Assembly (NCBI GenBank): GCA_964478165.1
Contig: CAYZGU010000011.1
Span: 62,001-126,000 of the forward strand
Direction: 5' to 3'
DNA from: CAYZGU01 sp964478165
GTDB taxonomy: Bacteria; Poribacteria; WGA-4E; JAJDTR01
Length of the DNA stretch: 64,000 nucleotides
Shown piece by piece: positions 28,450-37,446 of the stretch; the first letter of the stretch is position 1, and every line of letters starts with the position of its first letter. A model generated the notes under the pieces. That model was not told the DNA's origin. It made no database searches and saw only the letters and a program-made list of their open reading frames with translations. The position numbers and the translations under genes are program-made.

Positions 28450-28473
28450 TCTAGCATTGAACGTAATGCTAGA
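28450..28473 (+). terminator. Hairpin ending the MoeB/zinc-ribbon unit
   Basis: TCTAGCATT and AATGCTAGA (9 bp) flank GAACGT. It starts 19 nt after the zinc-ribbon stop; only a loosely T-rich tail follows (ATAATTCCTCGATTT). Confidence 0.5.
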
Positions 28474-28510
28474 ACGATAATTCCTCGATTTACCCACTTG
28501 ATACGCCACC

Positions 28511-29389
28511 GTGAAAAAATGGCAGCAGCTCACTCAGTTCTTCCGAGAACATCCTAATTATCGCGCACTCATCCTTCTGCTTCCTGCCCTCTTTTGGCTG
28601 ATCTTCTTTTTTCTTATCCCGATTACCTCTATCTTCATCTACAGTTTTGCGCAACGTGGCACATATGGCGACGTTGAATGGGCTCTGTCGCTTCAAAATT
28701 ACCGACGACTGGCAGACACACTTTACCTCAGGGTCCTCTGGCGTTCAATCTCGACCGCTAGCATTTCAACATTCATCTGTCTAGCCCTTGGATATCCATT
28801 TGCGTATTACGTGGTCCGGCATCAATTTCGATGGCGTAACATTTTTGTACTTCTTGTTATTGTACCCTTCTGGACAAATTTCCTGATTCGTACCTATGCG
28901 TGGATCTTGATCTTGCGTACAGAGGGCTTATTAAACAGAATCTTGGTAGAAATCTTTCCCAACGCTGTACCAATAGAGCTTCTTAACACACCAATGGCGG
29001 TACAAATTGGACTAATATATGGTTATCTCCCATTTATGATCTTACCCTTGTACGCCTGCCTGGACCAAATCGATATGGCACTAATCGACGCGGCGAAAGA
29101 TCTTGGGGCCAAGCCTTGGCGAGCATTTTTGAGCGTGACCCTACCCTTAAGTATACCAGGGGTGGCTGCTGGTTCTGTTTTAGTTTTCATTCCAACAATT
29201 GGCGCGTTCATTACACCCAATTTGCTTGGCGGAGGAAAAGTCAACTATATCGGTAACGTAATCGAACGTCAATTCAAAACTGCCCGTGACTGGCCATTTG
29301 GTTCCGCACTCTCATTTCTACTTGTTGGTATCGTTCTGGTTGCAACCGTTATTTATTTTCGAAGCCTACGGGGAGAGGAGGTAAAATAA
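28511..29389 (+). CDS. potB: ABC transporter permease, spermidine/putrescine PotB type
   Basis: A 292-residue inner-membrane permease with six predicted helices and the EAA loop DAAKDLGAKPWRAFLSVTLP that contacts the ATPase. RTYAWILILRTEGLLN and PFMILPLYACLDQ are typical of PotB/PotH-like components importing polyamines or similar cations. Such systems need a second permease (PotC), an ATPase (PotA) and a binding protein (PotD). None is intact next to it; the 500 bp downstream look decayed. The start is GTG at 28511 with no clear Shine-Dalgarno site. Confidence 0.9.
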   Translation: MKKWQQLTQFFREHPNYRALILLLPALFWLIFFFLIPITSIFIYSFAQRGTYGDVEWALSLQNYRRLADTLYLRVLWRSISTASISTFICLALGYPFAYYVVRHQFRWRNIFVLLVIVPFWTNFLIRTYAWILILRTEGLLNRILVEIFPNAVPIELLNTPMAVQIGLIYGYLPFMILPLYACLDQIDMALIDAAKDLGAKPWRAFLSVTLPLSIPGVAAGSVLVFIPTIGAFITPNLLGGGKVNYIGNVIERQFKTARDWPFGSALSFLLVGIVLVATVIYFRSLRGEEVK

Positions 29390-29890
29390 CGAACACCAAA
29401 CACCTCATCTCAGCTTAGATCCTGCTCAACCAACAACAAGACGCGAAAAGTTCCCGTGACAGGCTGTCAAAAGTCTCGATCCCAGCCACCGTGCCACGAT
29501 ACGCGTTTTTCGCCCACAATAAGCTCTCCAACTCAGCATTTGTATACCATGTCTACACTAAAAACCGACTACCGGAATCGGGATTAGGGAGGAAAATCCA
29601 CCCTAGCGCTACCGCCCACAGACACAACCAATACGCAACACGCTCGTCTAGAGGTCTCGATTAGATGCCGCTAGACATCAAGTCCTCAGCTTTGAAGACT
29701 TCATCAAACTTTTCACTCGGACTCGAGGCAGTTAGTATTTTAACGGCTGGCCTCTTCGCAAAGCTTCTATGTCCGATATTCCTTGGATAAAACTCCGCCC
29801 GACACCCGACTCCAACTTTCAAAAACCGGGACCTGGGACATAAACATTGCGAAGCCGCACCTCTCTTGGAATTTAACTGATGGGACCCAC
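29390..29890. other. Decayed region downstream of potB (possible potC remnant)
   Basis: Where potC would be expected there is only broken plus-strand sequence. Fragments such as YAFFAHNKLSNSAFVYHVY (~29490-29560) and LSFEDFIKLF (~29690-29720, reminiscent of the LSFDDFVI block of PotC) are suggestive but too weak for a firm call. No intact gene. Confidence 0.3.
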
Positions 29891-30928
29891 TTAACTGGAC
29901 TTTAGCGCAGAGTTGACTTGGGCATTCGCCACGACACCAAATAGATCGGTATTGTCCCTCACACCACAGATTCGCTCGGCCCCGCATCCCCAGGCATAGA
30001 CTGGAACGCTGGCCGTCGTATGTCCATCGGTTGACCAGGAAACACTCGGAAAATTGCCTTTACCGTTGTTTTCCAGCACCTGCAATCCACCCGTTTCATG
30101 GTCAGCGGTGACGATGATGAGTGTATCTTCCAAGCCTTTAGCCCAGTTCGACACAACCCCCAAGGTTCTAGAAAATTCAATAGTTTCGCATACATTACGC
30201 TTAATATCGTTGGAGTGTCCCGCATGATCTATCCTACCACCCTCAATCATCAAGAAAAATCCGTTTGGACCCTTTTCCAATATATTCAGGGCGACCGCGG
30301 TCATTTCAGAAAGGTGAGGCAAATCGCCGAGCCCATCGTACTCATACGGGAGATTCGTGTCACCGAACTGACCAGACAGCTGCGCAATCTTTTCAATCCC
30401 ATGGGAGAGCATGTCGCCTCGACTCGTTACAACCGAATAGCCGGCGGATTCTGCTGCTGTCACAGACATGCCGTTACCACCACCACCGAGCAAGACGTTA
30501 GGGCGAGAATCACTAAGATAACTCTCAGCAATCTCAGATAGATTGCCACGTTCGGGATTGTGCGCACCAAACCCGGCGGGCGTCGCGTGAGTAATAAAGG
30601 TTGTAGAAACCAGTCCCGTACTCTTTCCCCGGTCTCTGAAACATTCCAAGAGCGTATACAATTGCGTTCCATCGCCTGGCAGTGCCATGCTGATGACGCC
30701 GTTGTTGACTTTGAAACCGGTTGCCATCGCCGTTGAAGCTGCAGCTGAGTCAGTAATCAAGGAGTCTGCGGAGTGTGTTGTCATCGTACTTCGGTAGGGA
30801 AACGCTTCAAATGATAGTGTACCTGCCGTACCGTGTGCGTACATTCCGGCAGCCTTAACTTTCTCAGCTCCCATTCCATCACCGATGCAGACGATTATGT
30901 TCCGCGGTAAAATCAGTCGATTAGGCAT
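29891..30928 (-). CDS. Alkaline phosphatase (PhoA superfamily), no signal peptide
   Basis: 345 residues. Catalytic features of the alkaline phosphatase fold are present: IGDGMG with the first metal Asp, the nucleophile Ser in TDSAAASTAMATG, LMIEGGRIDHAGHSND, TADHETGG and the final His in DGHTTASVPVYAWG. The family hydrolyses phosphate monoesters with two zinc ions and usually acts in the periplasm. The N-terminus (MPNRLILPRNIIVCIGDGMG) goes directly into the fold with no signal peptide, and no better upstream start is seen, so it may be cytoplasmic or have lost its leader. Minus strand, alone. Confidence 0.9.
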   Translation of the reverse strand: MPNRLILPRNIIVCIGDGMGAEKVKAAGMYAHGTAGTLSFEAFPYRSTMTTHSADSLITDSAAASTAMATGFKVNNGVISMALPGDGTQLYTLLECFRDRGKSTGLVSTTFITHATPAGFGAHNPERGNLSEIAESYLSDSRPNVLLGGGGNGMSVTAAESAGYSVVTSRGDMLSHGIEKIAQLSGQFGDTNLPYEYDGLGDLPHLSEMTAVALNILEKGPNGFFLMIEGGRIDHAGHSNDIKRNVCETIEFSRTLGVVSNWAKGLEDTLIIVTADHETGGLQVLENNGKGNFPSVSWSTDGHTTASVPVYAWGCGAERICGVRDNTDLFGVVANAQVNSALKSS

Positions 30929-31515
30929 CTGTTTTCCTTTCTCACGTCTTCAAATCACCCGCTAAACATTGTGAAACAACGTTTAGCTCAATTTCTATGC
31001 GTCGATAAGGGGAACGAATAGCGGAATAATCACCTTGTCACTTATTGTACGTACGTCGAAAATCAATTACAAGGCTGCACACAACGGGATCGTGGCTTAA
31101 CTTTTTCGGCAGGAGCTTCTAAAATGCAGCCCGAGAATCGAAGTGATTTCCGGCAAATAGAGAACCACCGTTGCAGAAGCCAAACGCCATTTAATAGCAT
31201 CATGGATTCCCGCCTAGAACCACGGTTCCCGTTCCCAGACCATCCTCCCGTAATACCGGGCCAAATCGATAATGGTAATACCAGACAGATCAGAACTCTC
31301 CGAAATCATCAAGCATTCAGTAGCAACATGGCATGTCGAGAAGGTCGAAGAATCATTAGACCTTTCTAGCAGACTATCCACCACCACGAAGTCTCAGCCT
31401 GAGCGCAAAGTGCAGTTTCGGCAATAGTGTAAAACTACAGATCTTATCTCATCCGCTACAACAGAATCCCGGCGCACTCTGGGTGTGCACGAACCGATTC
31501 AACCAGCGTTCTGCG
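30929..31515. other. Intergenic stretch with a minus-strand coding remnant
   Basis: Between about 31375 and 31100 the minus strand is open except for one TAG and reads protein-like (ITIIDLARYYGRMVWEREPW / AGIHDAIKWRLASATVVLYL). The family is not recognised. The rest shows nothing. Confidence 0.3.
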
Positions 31516-32490
31516 CTATGGTATCTGTGCTCCTTGCGTTTCCACATAAAGTGAATACAGCGATTGGCTACCGGCCATAAATAAACGGTTCCTTTTAACA
31601 CCACCAAAACAGAGATTGGCACAGATCTCAGGGAGATGAATCTTGCCGATTAAATCTCCATCCGGAGCAAAGATATGCACACCATCAAAACCCTCACCGC
31701 CCCCGCCTGCCCCCGCCCATAAGTTGCCATCAATGTCACAACGGATGCCATCCGCGATGCCCGGAGCCATATCAGAAAACACCCGACCGTTAGCTAAGGA
31801 GGTCCCATCCACCACATCGTAAACACGAATGTGGCGCGGATGATCTGGTTTGTGTGATACTCCGGTGTCAACAATATAGAGTAGCGAGTAGTCGGGAGAA
31901 AAGCAAAGCCCGTTTGGTTTTTCAAGTTCAGCCGCAACCACTGTTGCTTCACCGGTATTCGGATTGAGCCGATAAACATTGGTTGGAAGTTCAAACTCAG
32001 CCCTATGCCCTTCATAATTCAAGAGAATTCCGTATCCTGGATCCGTGAACCAAACGGACCCATCGTGATGCACCACCACATCATTCGGCGCATTCAAACG
32101 ACTTCCCTCGAAGCAATCCATCAACACTGTGATGCTACCGTCGTGCTCGGTGCGCGTTAAGCGTCGTGTGGCGTGCTCACACGTTATCAGCCTTCCCTGC
32201 TTATCACGCGTATTGCCATTAGAATTATTAGCAGGACTTCGAAACACGCTAACATCCCCTGTTTCCTCTGTCCAACGTAGCATTCTGTCGTTGGGAATAT
32301 CACTCCAGAGAAGATAACGGCCATCGCCAAACCACACAGGACCTTCTGCCCATCGAGCGCCCGTCCAAAGACGTTCGATGGCCGAATTCCCGATCTTATA
32401 CCTCGCGAAACGCGAATCAATAACTTCGATTGCAGGATCGGGATACCGAATCGTGTCTCTTCCCCAATTCCTATTCATGAGCGTCTTCAT
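31516..32490 (-). CDS. SMP-30/gluconolactonase-family protein
   Basis: A 324-residue six-bladed beta-propeller lactonase-like protein. Metal-site residues of the family are visible: Glu in ARWAEGPVWF, Asn in RLNAPNDVVV and in EKPNGLCFSPD, and Asp in GIADGIRCD. Such enzymes hydrolyse sugar-acid lactones with a divalent metal. There is no signal peptide. GAAGGGG lies upstream of the first ATG; an in-frame ATG four codons on is possible. galM lies upstream on the same strand (146 nt), which suggests a shared sugar-catabolic role. Confidence 0.85.
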   Translation of the reverse strand: MKTLMNRNWGRDTIRYPDPAIEVIDSRFARYKIGNSAIERLWTGARWAEGPVWFGDGRYLLWSDIPNDRMLRWTEETGDVSVFRSPANNSNGNTRDKQGRLITCEHATRRLTRTEHDGSITVLMDCFEGSRLNAPNDVVVHHDGSVWFTDPGYGILLNYEGHRAEFELPTNVYRLNPNTGEATVVAAELEKPNGLCFSPDYSLLYIVDTGVSHKPDHPRHIRVYDVVDGTSLANGRVFSDMAPGIADGIRCDIDGNLWAGAGGGGEGFDGVHIFAPDGDLIGKIHLPEICANLCFGGVKRNRLFMAGSQSLYSLYVETQGAQIP

Positions 32491-32635
32491 GGCATTTCGC
32501 CCCTTCTCAATATGAGATATTTACCTGTACCCATCGCACAATTTATTGGCTTACCTATTCAGAAAACATTTTTGATGACTTGCCGCAAAAAGAAAACATT
32601 GAAGGACCCACACATCAGTACCCTAACTAATCACC

Positions 32636-33802
32636 TCATTCCGCAGAAAACCTATAGAGAATGTTGTGACGATATGGCTCGCCAGGTCTCAGAATCACAG
32701 ACGGCCAAACTGGCACGCTTTGTTTATTAATTGCATCAGGATAATGTTGCGTTTCGAGGCAGAAACCCGCGTGTTTGTTGTAGATTTTGTCATCCTTTCC
32801 CTGGACTGAACCATTTAGTAAGTTGCCCGTATAAAACTGTACCCCCGACGCATCGCTATGAACTTCCATTGTAAGGCCCGAAATAGGTTCGATCGCTCGA
32901 GCCACAAATTTCATCGTCCCAGCCTCACCGTTGAGAACAAAGTTAATGTCATACCCTTCAGCGTGTTCCCATCCATCACTCGCCAATCGTCCAATGTCGG
33001 CTCCAATCCTCTTGAAACTGCGAAAATCGAAGGGCGTTTCCTCTACGGACGCAATCTCTCCCGTTGGAATTAAAGTCGTATCGGTTGGCGTGTATCTGCC
33101 AGCATTAATCATCAAAACGTGATCAAGCACATCTCCGGAGTTGTGTCCCCCCAGATTCCAGTAGGAATGATTCGCCAGGTTCACAATGGTTGGTGCGTCT
33201 GTTTCAGCATTCATGTTGACCTTGAAACCATCTACGCCCAGCATATATGTGACAGATGCTGTTAGACAACCGGGATACCCCTCTTCACCATCCGGACTGG
33301 TATATCTCATTGTAAGAGATGTCCCTTCCGGCGTTGTTGCTCCACCGGTGACCTCCCATACCTGCTTATCGAATCCATTTTTGCCACCATGCAAGTGGTT
33401 CGGACCATCATTAATGTCCAGCGTATACATTTGTCCATCAAGCATGAACTCGCCATTGGCAATGCGATTGGCAACGCGACCGATCGTACACCCAAAATAT
33501 GGGTGGCCAGCAAGGTATCCGTCAAGGGTGTCAAATCCCAAAACAATGTCAGCCGTCTCCCCATTGCGATTGGGGACGTGTAGCTCTGTGAGAATCGCTC
33601 CGTAATTGGTGATTTTTGCGGTCAAGCCATGTCCGCTGTGCAATGTATACAAATACACAGGTTTGCCGTCAATCGTGCCCCACTTAATCTTTTGAATGCC
33701 CGCCCGAAAACGTTTGCGGGCCCTTGTGCGAGCCCCCGCCATAATCGCTAGTAGTCCTGACGCGAAGAACCTCGCATTTGCGAACACTGAAAAACTCATC
33801 AC
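32636..33802 (-). CDS. galM: Aldose 1-epimerase (mutarotase)
   Basis: 388 residues. It interconverts alpha and beta anomers of hexoses such as galactose and glucose. Catalytic His in NHLHGG and NLANHSYWNLGGH and the base Glu in CLETQHYPDA are present, with GCTIGRVANRI typical of GalM. The N-terminal ~30 residues (FFASGLLAIMAGARTRAR) precede the catalytic fold and could be a short membrane or export signal; if so the enzyme would act outside the cytoplasm, as some sugar-degrading bacteria do. The ATG has GGAGGAG just upstream. It probably forms a unit with the SMP-30 gene. Confidence 0.9.
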   Translation of the reverse strand: MMSFSVFANARFFASGLLAIMAGARTRARKRFRAGIQKIKWGTIDGKPVYLYTLHSGHGLTAKITNYGAILTELHVPNRNGETADIVLGFDTLDGYLAGHPYFGCTIGRVANRIANGEFMLDGQMYTLDINDGPNHLHGGKNGFDKQVWEVTGGATTPEGTSLTMRYTSPDGEEGYPGCLTASVTYMLGVDGFKVNMNAETDAPTIVNLANHSYWNLGGHNSGDVLDHVLMINAGRYTPTDTTLIPTGEIASVEETPFDFRSFKRIGADIGRLASDGWEHAEGYDINFVLNGEAGTMKFVARAIEPISGLTMEVHSDASGVQFYTGNLLNGSVQGKDDKIYNKHAGFCLETQHYPDAINKQSVPVWPSVILRPGEPYRHNILYRFSAE

Positions 33803-34563
33803 TCTCCTCCTGAAACATCAAGATTCTCTGAAGAGATTCTATCGCGAAATCCCAATCGAGCGATCTGATCTATAGGTACTTAGGTACATTATGCCATGCT
33901 CAACTCAAGTACGTGGAAACCGCAATGGTCATATATTATGTCCCATTATTACCAGAAAAGCAACGGCAAACCCCAAAATCGCAAAGTTGTGTCTAAGTAA
34001 TGCTCTTCAAGAGACGCACACGAACAACCAGTCATTACTCCCACTTGCACGTGGCACACAGAAAAAATGTCGCTTTTCCGTTCAAGTTCGTATCGAATAC
34101 TCTTCGAAGGTCTAGATGAGGACACTGTTGAAGATAATCGGACAGTTCCCTGAATGACGTTTTATGCATCACTAGACACTTCAGAAGCAACATCATACGT
34201 CGGTTTTCTTACAGTCCATTCAGTTGGAGGGCTTAAACCAAGGCCTCTCATTGGGGCATGTTCGTTCAAAACAAACGAAAACACCTAGTCAAACTCACTA
34301 TATGAGGTGTATGTCACAATTGTGAAACTGTTGCAAGTGACTCGAACCCCTAATAGTATTTCCAGTTGAAAGAAAATGGTATTTGTGGTATGATTTTCCG
34401 CGAAGTTAGATATCGTCAATACAATCTCGCGAAAGGATGTCGTCACATCTTTATTTTGTGCAACAACGAATCTGTCCCTTGTCAAAGCGTCTGAATCTCA
34501 GTTGATTTGTGACATGCGTCGTAGAAGTACGTGTCATTAACACTTGTTGAGAAGGTGTTAGAC
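33803..34563. other. Intergenic stretch between divergent genes
   Basis: No gene recognised. A ~45-codon protein-like plus-strand frame starts near 34154 (MTFYASLDTSEATSYVGF...) and ends in TAG. A good promoter lies at 34366-34394. Confidence 0.3.
34366..34394 (+). promoter_or_regulatory. Sigma70-type promoter
   Basis: TTGAAA (34366-34371), a 17-nt spacer, TATGAT (34389-34394). It is directed at the decayed gene at 34564. Confidence 0.5.
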
Positions 34564-34951
34564 ATGCGCACCGAACGCGATGCCCAATTCAATTTGGTTA
34601 ATCAACAAACCATCACTGGAAAATTTTGTTGCGCGTTATTCAGCCATTACTGAGCTATTGAACAGATGAGTGGCGATAAGATTGGCCTGTTTGCAGAGGA
34701 TACAGGTCACCTAATACCTGGTGCTTATTTTCCCAATCCTTATCACTTTCTCTTTGAGTTCGACGAACTGCAGAATTTCACCTCTAATCGCCAACGGACG
34801 AGCTGTTCAGCGCGCATTTTTCGATACCTTTCGAGATTGGCTTCCTCCAACATTACGGTTAACCGACTTTGGAGTTTTGAATATTCTTAGCGGCAAATTA
34901 ACGGAAAAATCGGCCAACAACTACCTCGGCTCATTGTTTGAGAAACGATAG
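34564..34951 (+). pseudogene. Unidentified pseudogene
   Basis: ATG 34564 opens a frame with a TGA at 34651-34653. The same frame continues (IEQMSGDKIGLFAEDTGHL...) and then shifts at about 34770-34790 to RAFFDTFRDWLPPTLRLTDF and ILSGKLTEKSANNYLGSLF, ending at 34951. There is a promoter upstream. I do not recognise the family; one stop plus one frameshift make it a pseudogene. There is no SECIS-like hairpin after the TGA. Confidence 0.4.
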
Positions 34952-35048
34952 GCACTGAGTCATGTTTTTTGTTTCAAATTGATTTCACGATACCTCAGGT
35001 GCATAGCACCTTAATGACCTACGTTAGACCTGAACATGGAACTTAACA

Positions 35049-35978
35049 ATGAGCAGCCAAGCGACGCAACCCGTAGACCTTTCAATTTTCCCAATTCTTG
35101 AGCAAATTGGAAATACACCCCTCGTCAAGATAGACGTATTTTCTGATGAGTTGCCAGACGTTGAAATATACGCCAAAGCCGAAATGTACAATCCAGGCGG
35201 TTCGATCAAAGACCGTTCTGTACTGCGGATGTTGACGGAAGCCATTCAAACTGGCCAACTGAACCTAAAAAAAACAATTTTGGACTCAAGCTCCGGAAAT
35301 GCCGGCATTGCGTATGCGATGATTGGAGCAGTTCTGGGGCATCGTGTCGAACTCGTAATTCCCGACAATGCGAGTGAAGAGCGAAAAAAACGGATTAGGA
35401 GTCACGGAGCAAGAATAGTTTATACAGATGCGATTCTCGGCTATGACGAAGCCTTGCGTGAAGTCCATCGTCGCTATGAGGAATCTCCAGACAAATATTT
35501 CTTCGCGGATCAGTACAAAAATGAGAACAATTGGCGCGCGCATTATGATACGACAGCGGTCGAAATCTGGGAGCAACGGCGCGGTAACTTGACGCATTTC
35601 GTGGGGGGTGTTGGTACAGGAGGAACTGTAACTGGAGTTGGACGGCGTCTCAAGAAATACAATAAGGACATTCAAATCTGCTGTATCACACCTGACGAAT
35701 TTCCAGGTATCGAGGGGCTTAAGCCACTAGGAAATCCAGAAGACATTGTACCGGAAATTTTGGATGAAAGTGTTGTCGACTGTAAGATTCCGGTTACTAT
35801 AGATCAGGCCTACGATAAATGCAGCCGCCTGGCAAAACGCGGTTGGTTTGTCGGGCAGTCCTCAGGCGCGTATCTTCAAGGCGCTTATGAAGTTGCAAAA
35901 CAGATTAAAAGAGGAATTATCGTGACCATCTTTAACGATCTTGGAGAACGATATTTCAGCACAAGGTTGTGGGACTAG
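35049..35978 (+). CDS. PLP-dependent cysteine synthase family protein
   Basis: 309 residues of fold-type II PLP enzyme. The PLP lysine is in NPGGSIKDRS, the substrate loop is SSSGNAGIAYA, the phosphate-binding loop is GGVGTGGTVTG and the C-terminal Ser motif is GQSSGAYLQG. It should make cysteine from an activated serine and sulfide or a sulfur donor. The substrate loop (SSGNAG rather than TSGNTG) differs from classical CysK; some CysM-type relatives take sulfur from a ThiS-like carrier protein, which would connect it with the E1-like enzyme at 26927, but that link is inference. Monocistronic. Confidence 0.88.
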   Translation: MSSQATQPVDLSIFPILEQIGNTPLVKIDVFSDELPDVEIYAKAEMYNPGGSIKDRSVLRMLTEAIQTGQLNLKKTILDSSSGNAGIAYAMIGAVLGHRVELVIPDNASEERKKRIRSHGARIVYTDAILGYDEALREVHRRYEESPDKYFFADQYKNENNWRAHYDTTAVEIWEQRRGNLTHFVGGVGTGGTVTGVGRRLKKYNKDIQICCITPDEFPGIEGLKPLGNPEDIVPEILDESVVDCKIPVTIDQAYDKCSRLAKRGWFVGQSSGAYLQGAYEVAKQIKRGIIVTIFNDLGERYFSTRLWD

Positions 35979-36151
35979 GAGAATCGAAGCGATACGAACT
36001 CTCGGTGAAAGTTCGCCATAGAATTCGAACGTGACCAAAATCGCTGAATTCAACTCACAGACGTTTAACATAAACCCAGATAGAGAAACGCGCAATGAGA
36101 ATTCTAAATAAAATCGAAAAGTTTCAGTTATGCAACATTGAGCAACATGTC
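35979..36151. other. Intergenic stretch
   Basis: Nothing recognised between the cysteine synthase and the small minus-strand frame. Confidence 0.3.
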
Positions 36152-36382
36152 TTAAATCACATTAGAACTCACCAACGCATGTTTCATTTCAATTTCATTC
36201 TCTGTCTTTCCATCGGACCCCGCTGACCCAACTTTGAGATAGCCCAACGTCAACGCTTGCACAGCGCGTTGAGCATGTGCTTCGCAGAAACCCCATCTAC
36301 TCTTCATCGACTTGTGATCGATTCGCTCCAATGTGTCACGCGTTTCAGAAGAAATACTTTGGGGAGTTTCGTAAGTGCGCAC
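36152..36382 (-). CDS. Possible small protein, function unknown
   Basis: A 76-codon minus-strand frame starting with GTG, with GGAG about 14 nt upstream. Codon use is gene-like (SSETRDTLERIDHKSMKSRW, QRAVQALTLGYLKVGSAGSD) and the product is charged and probably helical, without membrane segments or cysteine motifs. No family recognised. It may be a truncated remnant. Confidence 0.35.
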   Translation of the reverse strand: MRTYETPQSISSETRDTLERIDHKSMKSRWGFCEAHAQRAVQALTLGYLKVGSAGSDGKTENEIEMKHALVSSNVI

Positions 36383-36488
36383 TAAATTCTAGATCTCCAA
36401 CCGATTAATAGGAGAGATTTGGGCACTGAAAAGCAAGTTACACGCCTCTGTTTCATAACCTACACTGGGATTCTAAGCCGGAACAATC

Positions 36489-37227
36489 GTGATTGAATCG
36501 GAAAAACAGGAAAAGTCTAGCAGAGCAACTTGGTTGCTCGATACGAAAAGAAAGCACCTACACGGCTGTGGAATCGTCGAGCAACAATTATCCTACTCAG
36601 TTAATCGATCCTGTAGCAGTCGTAGATTCTTTCGGAACCGCCTCGCACGACACTTTACCACCCAGCGCTTCGCGGGGCTTTATCCCCACTACTACTGGTT
36701 TTTCACAAGCCATATCATGCTGGTGTTATTGCCAATGACCGTCGTGAAATTTGGGGTCAAGGATTCCGTTCGGGATTATGGCTGTCGTCTGGACAATGCA
36801 AAATTCGGGGGGGGGATTTATTTTAAGTGGCTGGTTCATCGTACTTCCGATTCTTCTACTCACCGTAAAGCTATTCGCCGATTTTCAACAGAGATACTAA
36901 CTTAATAAGCTCGCTGCAACTAGTTGGAAAACCTTCATCCTATATGGGATCGCCTACGGAATCTAGATGTTTTCTTGGGAATTCTTCTTTCGTGGGTTTA
37001 TGCTGTTCGGACTTGAAAAACGATTCCACAACTACAGCATTCTAATTCAGACCATTCCGTTTTCGATAATACATTTTTCGGAACCACTTCCCGAGATAAT
37101 GGGATCTATATTCTCCGGATTTGTACTAGGTGCGCTTGCCTTTGAGACCAGATCCTTCATCTATGGTGCTACGATCCACTGGTGTGTTGCAACATCAATG
37201 GACGTCGTTGTGCTTATGACCATGTGA
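36489..37227 (+). pseudogene. CPBP intramembrane metalloprotease (CAAX/Rce1-like) pseudogene
   Basis: The first frame (GTG 36489) encodes RHFTTQRFAGLYPHYYWFF, VVKFGVKDSVRDYGCRLDN and breaks at a G9 run (36807-36815). The next frame continues GWFIVLPILLLTVKLFADFQ, a TAA, LNKLAATSWKTFILYGIAYG, a TAG, then SWEFFFRGFMLFGLEKRF, IPFSIIHFSEPLPEIMGSIF, YGATIHW. The EFFFRG, FSIIHF and TIHW blocks are the conserved metal-binding motifs of CPBP membrane proteases. One frameshift plus two stops inactivate it. Confidence 0.85.
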
Positions 37228-37257
37228 AACGCCCAAAAGAACTAAATCCGTTTCTGA

Positions 37258-37285
37258 TTGACAACAGCAGATTTTTTCTTATAAT
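37258..37285 (+). promoter_or_regulatory. acs promoter
   Basis: TTGACA (37258-37263), a 16-nt spacer, TATAAT (37280-37285), about 160 nt upstream of the acs ATG. Confidence 0.65.
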
Positions 37286-37446
37286 GTACTGGGCGTTCTT
37301 GACTCTTTGACAATCCCCACCGCTATTCTTTGTTCGTCAGAAAGAATACGTCTGCATCATATCGTTGTCTAATCTATTGTTGGAAAGGGATTCCAAAGGT
37401 TTAAGAATCGTCGAGGACGCGATGTTTCGACATTTGGAGGGATAAT

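Noticed and set aside
30098..30541. 147-codon plus-strand frame opposite the alkaline phosphatase
   Set aside because: Antisense shadow; no coding features of its own.
33186..33605. 139-codon plus-strand frame opposite galM
   Set aside because: Antisense shadow; galM motifs are complete on the minus strand.
34335..34360. Minus-strand GGGGTTCGAGTC resembling a tRNA T-arm
   Set aside because: The flanking bases do not form a T-stem and no acceptor, D or anticodon arms can be drawn.
34564..34951. A further selenoprotein (TGA at 34651)
   Set aside because: No stem-loop follows the TGA, no Cys family match is seen, and the frame shifts later, so it is a pseudogene.
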